NCBI GenBank assembly: GCA_963705545.1
Contig: CAVPJX010000001.1
Location: 372,001-436,000 of the forward strand
Reading direction: 5' to 3'
Length of the DNA stretch: 64,000 nt
Source: DATBLY01 sp963705545
Lineage (GTDB): Bacteria > Actinomycetota > UBA4738 > HRBIN12
The notes under the pieces are model-generated. The model searched no databases. It saw only the letters and a list, made by a program, of their open reading frames with translations, and was not told the origin of the DNA. A program made the translations under genes and the position numbers. This document shows, in pieces, positions 58,977 through 64,000 of the stretch (position 1 is the first letter of the stretch; every line of letters begins with the position of its first letter).

Positions 58977-58999
58977 GCGCGGCAGTCTACCGACGGCCC

Positions 59000-60148
59000 T
59001 CAGTACAGGAACATCGGCTTGCCGTCGACGTGGCGGATCTTCGGCCGGTAGCCTTCGACGTCGTACAGCGCTTCCACGTCGACGCGCTTGACGCCCTGCC
59101 GCGTCACGTCGAGTGGCACGTTCGTGTAGTTGCCGCTCCGCAGGGCGACCAGGCGCCCGTGGACCCCTTCGATCACGAGGTCGGCAGCCATCACCGCGTA
59201 GTTCGTGGCGACCATCAGATCGAGCGAATCCGGGCTCCCCGACCGCATCAGGTAGCCGATCTGCTGATAGATCAGACCTTCGCCCGTGATCGCCTTCAGC
59301 GCCTCGGCCGTGACGAGGCCGATCCCGCCGAGCTTCTGATGGCCGTAGGCGTCGACCTGGCCGCCCTGCACCATCTCGCCGCCCACCATCGTGGCGCCCT
59401 CGGAGATCGTCATCATCGCGTAGCTGCTCGGGTTCGAGCGCTTGTCCTTCACGAGGAGCTCGCCGAGCTTCTCGACGTCGAACGGGATCTCGGAGATGAT
59501 CGCGCGCTCCACCCCCGAGAGGTACGCCGATACCAGGGACGTCTCGCCGCTGTAGCGGCCGAACACCTCTACGACCGCCAGCCGCTCGTGGGAACCGGCG
59601 CTCGTGCGGAGCTGGTGGATGAAGATCACGGTCCGCGTGATCGCCGTCGAGAACCCGATGCAGTAGTCCGTGCCGTGGACATCGTTGTCCATCGTCTTGG
59701 GGATGGCGATCACGGGCACGCCCTCGTCGTGCAGCCGGAGCGCGAACGACAGCGTGTCGTCACCGCCGATCGGGACCAGCGCGTCGATCCCGAGACGGTC
59801 GATCACCCGCACGACGTGCGCCGTGTGATCCCGCGGCCCGTCCCCCCCGCCGCCGTCACGCAGGAACGCGGGCTCCTCGCCCGCCTTGACCTTCGCCGGG
59901 TTGGTGCGCGAGGTGTGCAGGATCGTGCCGCCGGTCCGGTCGATCGTCCGGACGGACGACGGGTCCAGATCCACGATGTTCGTTCCGATCGTCGTGGGGT
60001 CGTCGGGATCGGTCTCGAGCAGCCCCGCCCAGCCGCGCCGGATCCCGACGACGTCGTGACCCTCCTCCTCGGCCCGGACCGTGACGGCCTTGATGCACGC
60101 GTTCAGACCGGGCACGTCGCCGCCGCCGGTCAGGACCCCGATCTTCAT
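59000..60148 (-). CDS. Phosphofructokinase with pyrophosphate-type signature
   Basis: 382 residues. GVLTGGGDVPGLNACIKA at the N terminus, then GGDDT (128-132) and PKTMDND (150-156). Asp131 takes the place of the Gly that selects ATP in classical PFK, and Lys151 is present; both are features of PPi-dependent enzymes. This step would then run reversibly between fructose 6-phosphate and fructose 1,6-bisphosphate. Adjacent to a second PFK with a different signature. ATG at 60148. Confidence 0.92.
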   Translation of the reverse strand: MKIGVLTGGGDVPGLNACIKAVTVRAEEEGHDVVGIRRGWAGLLETDPDDPTTIGTNIVDLDPSSVRTIDRTGGTILHTSRTNPAKVKAGEEPAFLRDGGGGDGPRDHTAHVVRVIDRLGIDALVPIGGDDTLSFALRLHDEGVPVIAIPKTMDNDVHGTDYCIGFSTAITRTVIFIHQLRTSAGSHERLAVVEVFGRYSGETSLVSAYLSGVERAIISEIPFDVEKLGELLVKDKRSNPSSYAMMTISEGATMVGGEMVQGGQVDAYGHQKLGGIGLVTAEALKAITGEGLIYQQIGYLMRSGSPDSLDLMVATNYAVMAADLVIEGVHGRLVALRSGNYTNVPLDVTRQGVKRVDVEALYDVEGYRPKIRHVDGKPMFLY

Positions 60149-60178
60149 CCGGCGAACGCTACTAGACGCCGGGGTCGG

Positions 60179-61198
60179 TCATTCGCAACGCACTTCGGGG
60201 ATCTGCCACCGCTCCGGGGGAACGACCGAGGCTCCGACCGCCACCTCGGCGAGCGGCGTTTCCTGGATCGCGGTTCCCCGGGCGCCGACCATGACGCCCC
60301 ATCGTCCCTCCCGCGCGGCCCCGACCGCGGCCGCGCCCAGCCGCGTCGCGAGCACGCGATCGAACGCGACCGGCGAGCCGCCCCGCTGGACGTGCCCGAG
60401 CGTGGTGACCCGCGTCTCCGACCGCGTCAGCTCCTGGAGCGCGTCGGCGACGATCCGTCCGATCCCGCCGAGCTTCGGCCAGCCGTTCTCATCCAGCTCG
60501 TAGGGCGGCAGCTCGAGCGTGCCGTCGACCGGCATCGCCCCCTCGGAGACCACGACGATCGAGAACGGCCGCCGTTCCGAATGGACCCGACGGATCCGGC
60601 GCGCCGCGGCCTGGATGTCGAACCGGCACTCCGGGATCAGGATCACGTCGGCGCCCGCCGCGATCCCCGCCGTCAGACCGATCCACCCCGCGGTCCGGCC
60701 CATCACCTCGCACACCATCACGCGGTTATGGCTCTCGGCGGTGCTGTAGAGCCGATCGATCAGGTCGGTGGCGATCTGGGCCGCGGTCCAGAACCCGATG
60801 CTCGCGTCCGTCCCACCGATATCGTTGTCGATCGTCTTCGGGATGCCGATCACCGGGACGCCCGCGAGCGCCGCCGACGCCCCCATCGTTCCCTCGCCGC
60901 CGATCACGAGGAAGCCATCGAGCCCGTGCACGTCGAGCGCCTCCCGCACGAGTGCGGGCCCGCCCTCCGCCCGGTGCGGCTGGACCCCGGACGTGCCGAG
61001 GATCGTGCCGCCCCGCGGGAGGATCCCCCGCACGTCCTGCAGGGTCAGCTCGTGGGCCGTGCCCTCGAGGACGCCGCGCCACCCGTCACGGAACCCGAGC
61101 ACGTCGATCCGGACGTCGTCCGCGGAGCGGACGATGGACCGGATCGCCGCGTTCAGACCGGGGCAGTCGCCGCCGCCGGTCAGGATGCCGAGGCGCAT
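60179..61198 (-). CDS. Phosphofructokinase with ATP-type signature
   Basis: 339 residues. GILTGGGDCPGLNAAIRS, GGEGT (100-104) and PKTIDND (120-126). Gly103 keeps the ATP-permissive residue; Glu102 replaces the usual Asp as in other actinobacterial PFKs. Predicted ATP-dependent and essentially irreversible. ATG at 61198, 15 bp after the small acidic gene. Lies 30 bp upstream of the PPi-type paralogue. Confidence 0.93.
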   Translation of the reverse strand: MRLGILTGGGDCPGLNAAIRSIVRSADDVRIDVLGFRDGWRGVLEGTAHELTLQDVRGILPRGGTILGTSGVQPHRAEGGPALVREALDVHGLDGFLVIGGEGTMGASAALAGVPVIGIPKTIDNDIGGTDASIGFWTAAQIATDLIDRLYSTAESHNRVMVCEVMGRTAGWIGLTAGIAAGADVILIPECRFDIQAAARRIRRVHSERRPFSIVVVSEGAMPVDGTLELPPYELDENGWPKLGGIGRIVADALQELTRSETRVTTLGHVQRGGSPVAFDRVLATRLGAAAVGAAREGRWGVMVGARGTAIQETPLAEVAVGASVVPPERWQIPEVRCE

Positions 61199-61213
61199 AC
61201 GCGGCTGGCTCGG

Positions 61214-61369
61214 TCAGCCGTCGTCGCCGTCGACCGAGGCGAGCTCCTCGTCCTGCGCCTCTTCCTCGGCACGGCGCTTCAGCACTTCGTACCAGTCCGA
61301 CTCGTAGGCGATCTCCTCGTTCGAGGAGGTCTCGGCCTGTTTCTCCTGATCGTCCATCGGTCGCTCCAT
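61214..61369 (-). CDS. Small acidic protein upstream of the phosphofructokinases
   Basis: 51 residues (47 if the ATG at 61357 is used). Very acidic, with EEIAYESDWYEVLKRRAEEE in the middle and an acidic tail; no membrane helix or metal motif. The start at 61369 is chosen because a TATCCT -10 ends 7 bases before it, fitting a leaderless gene. 15 bp upstream of the ATP-type PFK and probably its operon leader gene. No family recognised. Confidence 0.55.
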   Translation of the reverse strand: MERPMDDQEKQAETSSNEEIAYESDWYEVLKRRAEEEAQDEELASVDGDDG

Positions 61370-61376
61370 GCGGGCC

Positions 61377-61382
61377 AGGATA
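61377..61382 (-). promoter_or_regulatory. -10 element of the PFK operon
   Basis: Minus-strand TATCCT ending 7 bases before the ATG at 61369; suggests a leaderless first gene. Confidence 0.4.
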
Positions 61383-61455
61383 GCCCACCGTTCCCATCGG
61401 CCGGGGAGCCCGGCGGCTTGACCGTGCGTGATACGGACGCGCCGAACACGACGGG

Positions 61456-61461
61456 TAGGAT
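61456..61461 (+). promoter_or_regulatory. -10 element of leaderless small membrane-protein gene
   Basis: TAGGAT ending 6 bases before the GTG at 61468; no ribosome binding site is possible in the gap. Confidence 0.45.
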
Positions 61462-61467
61462 GGCTTC

Positions 61468-61608
61468 GTGCTCGCGATCTCCGGGTTCCTCGAGTGGTTC
61501 TTCGTGGGGTTGCTGACGCTGCTCGTGGGCGTGGTCGGACTCTTCGCGCTGTTCCTGTTCGTGCAGCTGTTCCGCAACCCCGGCCGTACGCCCCGCTCGC
61601 GTCCCTAG
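61468..61608 (+). CDS. 46-residue single-helix membrane protein
   Basis: GTG at 61468. A short N-terminal segment with Glu-Trp, one long hydrophobic helix (about 11-33) and a basic tail (RNPGRTPRSRP), so the C terminus should face the cytoplasm. It has its own TAGGAT -10 and is probably leaderless. Its stop is 9 bp from the EEP-family gene on the opposite strand. No family recognised. Confidence 0.6.
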   Translation: MLAISGFLEWFFVGLLTLLVGVVGLFALFLFVQLFRNPGRTPRSRP

Positions 61609-61617
61609 CGCGAGACC

Positions 61618-62310
61618 TCAGCCGCGGGCCGTTTCGAGGTCGGCCGTCACCGGGAGGTGATCCGAGGCCGTCCTCGCCCCCTCCGCACCCGTCGTCTCCG
61701 ACACGACGCGCAGCTCGGCGGACACGAACAGGTGGTCGATCCTCGCCACCGGCCCGGTGGCCGGGAAGGTGGGCTCCCCCGCCCCGACCGACACGTCGAC
61801 CAGGCGCCGCGCGATCGCGGCGACGGCTCGGGCCTCCGGCGACGCGTTGAGGTCGCCCCCGAGCACGACCGGACCCGAGGGCTCGAGCTCGTCGACGAGG
61901 GCGAGGAGCTCCCGGACGTGTCGTCCCCGCTCGGCGCCGTCCAGACCCAGGTGCACGGAGAGGGCCCACAGCTGCCGGCCGCCCTCCGGCACGACGCGGG
62001 CGACGAGACACCCGCGCGGGTGCCGGCGCCGCGAGCCTCGGAAGCGCAGCAGGCGCCGCCCGGCGATCGCGGCCGGCGGGCGGACGAGGACCGCGTCCTT
62101 CACCCGGCGGCGGAGGGGCGACGCGGGGTCGGCGGCCACCACCATCCCGACCGCGCGGGCGAACCGCCGCAGCCGGCGTCGCGAGCCACTCTCCTGGACC
62201 AGGAGGATGTCGGGGGCGAGCGCGCCGACGGTCGCCGCGACCGCCGCGACGCCCGCACGGAGCCCGTGAACGTTGTACGTGACGACGCGCAGCCGGGTCG
62301 ATCCGCTCAC
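61618..62310 (-). CDS. Endonuclease/exonuclease/phosphatase (EEP) family protein
   Basis: 230 residues. RVVTYNVHGLRAG, LLVQESG, WALSVHLGLDG, VLGGDLNASPEA, RIDHLFVS and SDHLPVTADL are the successive metal and catalytic motifs of the DNase I-like fold. Substrate (DNA, phospholipid, phosphoester) unknown; no signal peptide. GTG at 62310 overlaps the carbamate kinase stop as GTGA. Confidence 0.9.
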   Translation of the reverse strand: MSGSTRLRVVTYNVHGLRAGVAAVAATVGALAPDILLVQESGSRRRLRRFARAVGMVVAADPASPLRRRVKDAVLVRPPAAIAGRRLLRFRGSRRRHPRGCLVARVVPEGGRQLWALSVHLGLDGAERGRHVRELLALVDELEPSGPVVLGGDLNASPEARAVAAIARRLVDVSVGAGEPTFPATGPVARIDHLFVSAELRVVSETTGAEGARTASDHLPVTADLETARG

Positions 62311-63254
62311 GCGGGCGGGTCCGGCACGATCTCGGTGCCGGCCTCGCCCCGCAGGGCGGCCGGCGCCACGTCGAGCTCGGCGATGACCGCCCGGACCCCG
62401 CCGGCGTCGAGGAAGTTCAGCGCGGCCTGGACCTTCGGACCCATCGAGCCCGCGCCGAACTCGCCCTCGTCCATCAGCGCTCGAGCGTCGCTCGTCTGCA
62501 GGCGATCGATGTCCTCGGGGTAGAGCGACCCGTACCCGCGTTGGACCTTGGGCACGTCGGTGAGGATCAGCAGGACCGACGCCTCCACCTCCGTCGCCAG
62601 GATCGCCGCCGCGAGATCCTTGTCGACGACGCCCTCCCGGCCGATCAGCCGTGGCCCGTCCTCGATCACCGGCACCCCGCCGCCGCCGGAGGCGATCACG
62701 ATCGTCCCGTCCGCCACGAGCCGCTTCGCGATCGGCGTCTCGACGATCGAGTACGGAGCCGGGCTCGGCACCACCCGGCGCCATCCACCGTGAGGGTCGG
62801 CCTTCATCACGTAGCCTCGTTCCCGCTCGAGGGCGCGAGCCTCCGTCTCCTCGTAGAAGGGCCCCACGTACTTCGTCGGGTTGGCGAATGCCGGATCGTC
62901 CGGACGCACCCGGGTGAGGGTGAGGATCGTCGCTACCGGACGTTCCATCCCACGCTCGAAGAAGACGTCGCCGATCGTGACCTGGAGCAGGTACCCGATC
63001 TGTCCCTGGCTCTCGGCGCCGCAGACGTCGAGCGGCATCGGGTTGACGAGGTCCTTCGCGGCTTCCTGCTGCAGGAGGATCCGGCCGACCTGTGGGCCGT
63101 TCCCGTGCGTGAGGACGACCTCCCAGCCCTCCGCCGCGATGTCGGCGATCCGCTCCGCCGCGGCTCGGCAGGCGCGGTACATCTCCTCGAACGTGTCGGC
63201 CGCGCCTCGCCGCAGGAGGGCGTTGCCCCCGAGGGCGATCACGACGCGGTCCAT
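62307..63254 (-). CDS. arcC: Carbamate kinase
   Basis: 315 residues, amino-acid kinase fold. IALGGNALLRRG, LTHGNGPQVG, MPLDVCGAESQGQIGY, IASGGGGVPVI, GVVDKDLAAAILA and EFGAGSMGPKVQAAL are complete. It interconverts carbamoyl phosphate and ADP with carbamate and ATP, normally in the arginine deiminase route. No arcA or arcB is seen in the window. Next to a COG2403-type GTPase, a pairing found in several thermophiles and deep lineages. ATG at 63254. Confidence 0.94.
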   Translation of the reverse strand: MDRVVIALGGNALLRRGAADTFEEMYRACRAAAERIADIAAEGWEVVLTHGNGPQVGRILLQQEAAKDLVNPMPLDVCGAESQGQIGYLLQVTIGDVFFERGMERPVATILTLTRVRPDDPAFANPTKYVGPFYEETEARALERERGYVMKADPHGGWRRVVPSPAPYSIVETPIAKRLVADGTIVIASGGGGVPVIEDGPRLIGREGVVDKDLAAAILATEVEASVLLILTDVPKVQRGYGSLYPEDIDRLQTSDARALMDEGEFGAGSMGPKVQAALNFLDAGGVRAVIAELDVAPAALRGEAGTEIVPDPPA

Positions 63255-63276
63255 CGTCGCCTCCGTCGCGGGCCGG

Positions 63277-63999
63277 CTACAGCACCGGCTTCAGGATGTC
63301 CTCGAGCTGCGGTGAGTCGGGCAGGACCTCCAGGTCGTACCGGACCCGTACCGCCGGCTTCGAGATGTTGATCACGCGCCGGAGGTCGATCGGCGTGCCG
63401 ATCACCACCAGGTCGACGTCCGCGGCGTCGATGATCTTCTCCATCTCGGCGAGCTGGCCGTCCGAGTACCCCATCGCCGGCAGCACCGGCCCGACGTCGT
63501 ACTTGCGGAACGTCTCCTCGATCGTGCCGACCGCCCAGGGCCGGGGGTCGACGACCTCGGTCGCCCCGTGCGCACGCGCGGCCACCACGCCCGCGCCGAA
63601 CTTCATCTCGCCGTGCGTGAGGGTCGGTCCGTCTTCGATCACGAGCACGCGCTTGCCGGCCACGGCGTCCGGATCGTCGACCGTCACGCGGCTGTTGGCC
63701 CTCACGACCGTCGCCCCGGGGTTCACGTCGTGGATCGTCGTGCCCAGCTGCGCCATCTGCTCAGGGGTAGCGGAATCCACCTTGTTGATCAAGATCACGT
63801 CCGCCATGCGCAGGTTCGCTTCGCCGGGGTGGTACCGCAGCTCGTGTCCCGCTCGCAGCGGGTCGGCCACGACCAGGTGCACCGTGGGCCGGTAGAACGG
63901 CAGGTCGTTGTTGCCGCCGTCCCACAACAGCACATCGCACTCCGCCTGGGCCTGCTCGAGGATGTCGCCGTAGTCCACGCCTGCGTAGATCACGGTCCC
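63277..63999 (-). CDS. COG2403-type GTPase / cyclic 2,3-diphosphoglycerate synthetase-like, 5' end outside window
   Basis: The last 241 codons are inside the window and the frame stays open to the right edge. YAGVDYGDILEQAQAECDVLLWDGGNNDLPFYRP, DPLRAGHELRYHPGEANLRMADVILINKVDSA (NKxD GTP-binding motif) and VEDGPTLTHGEMKFGAGVVAAR match the family related to archaeal cyclic 2,3-DPG synthetase. Actual substrate unknown. 22 bp upstream of carbamate kinase on the same strand, so probably one operon. Confidence 0.85.
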   Translation of the reverse strand, partial: GTVIYAGVDYGDILEQAQAECDVLLWDGGNNDLPFYRPTVHLVVADPLRAGHELRYHPGEANLRMADVILINKVDSATPEQMAQLGTTIHDVNPGATVVRANSRVTVDDPDAVAGKRVLVIEDGPTLTHGEMKFGAGVVAARAHGATEVVDPRPWAVGTIEETFRKYDVGPVLPAMGYSDGQLAEMEKIIDAADVDLVVIGTPIDLRRVINISKPAVRVRYDLEVLPDSPQLEDILKPVL

Positions 64000-64000
64000 G

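Noticed and set aside
1..64000. Mobile elements, CRISPR arrays, rRNA or tRNA genes
   Set aside because: No direct-repeat arrays, transposase or integrase motifs, rRNA-like stretches or cloverleaf sequences were found on reading both strands.

Overview
The window is a high-GC (roughly 70% by eye) bacterial chromosome segment, almost entirely coding and housekeeping in character. Several things point to Actinomycetota: a division cluster with SepF, YggT and DivIVA but no FtsA, a DUF3040 protein, an F420-type luciferase-fold oxidoreductase, a DnaE2/Pol IV/DUF6504 damage cassette under an actinobacterial-type LexA box, PASTA kinase, and frequent GTG starts. MurE carries the meso-diaminopimelate signature. 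The class cannot be fixed from the sequence alone. No tRNA, rRNA, insertion sequence, phage, CRISPR array or transfer island was seen.

Layout. 1-6446 (minus): DUF167, DksA-like, lspA, rluD-type synthase, then dnaE1 and a degenerate HisA-like gene cut by the window edge. 6455-9937 (plus): T-box leader and ileS, a mupirocin-resistant-type IleRS2 with the rare GXHH active-site signature. 9945-28579 (minus): a complete dcw cluster read mraZ - 40-codon membrane ORF - rsmH - ftsL - ftsI - murE - murF - mraY - murD - ftsW - murG - murC - murB - ftsQ, a promoter gap, then ftsZ - yggS - sepF - yggT - divIVA. Most junctions are 4-base ATGA/GTGA overlaps. 28785-34077: an HNH protein, then a plus-strand MoxR - DUF58 - transglutaminase operon. 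34095-40236: MerR regulator, DUF3040 protein, and an SOS operon (DUF6504 - dnaE2 - dinB) behind a perfect LexA box.

40279-44028 (minus) is a three-subunit molybdenum hydroxylase operon whose large-subunit gene carries three separate +1 frameshifts. 44158-50069: DUF402, LLM oxidoreductase, a membrane protein, a cysteine-desulfurase-like enzyme, and sqdB plus a DUF2304-GT2 fusion (sulfolipid or related glycolipid synthesis). 50082-53748 (minus): a TPP-riboswitch operon thiE - AIR-synthase-family protein - PfkB kinase - PsuG pseudouridine-phosphate glycosidase, the most unusual gene combination here. 53766-57288: membrane protein diverging from a PASTA Ser/Thr kinase coupled to endonuclease IV. 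57292-61369 (minus): small acidic protein, two phosphofructokinases of different phosphoryl-donor signature, threonine aldolase and a sulfite-oxidase-fold molybdoenzyme. 61468-64000: a 46-residue membrane protein, an EEP-family phosphatase/nuclease, carbamate kinase and a partial COG2403-type GTPase.

Promoters recur as TTGACG with TANNNT, or as a lone TANNNT 6-7 bases before the start codon (leaderless genes). Six convergent gene pairs end within 3-17 bp of each other with no obvious intrinsic terminator.
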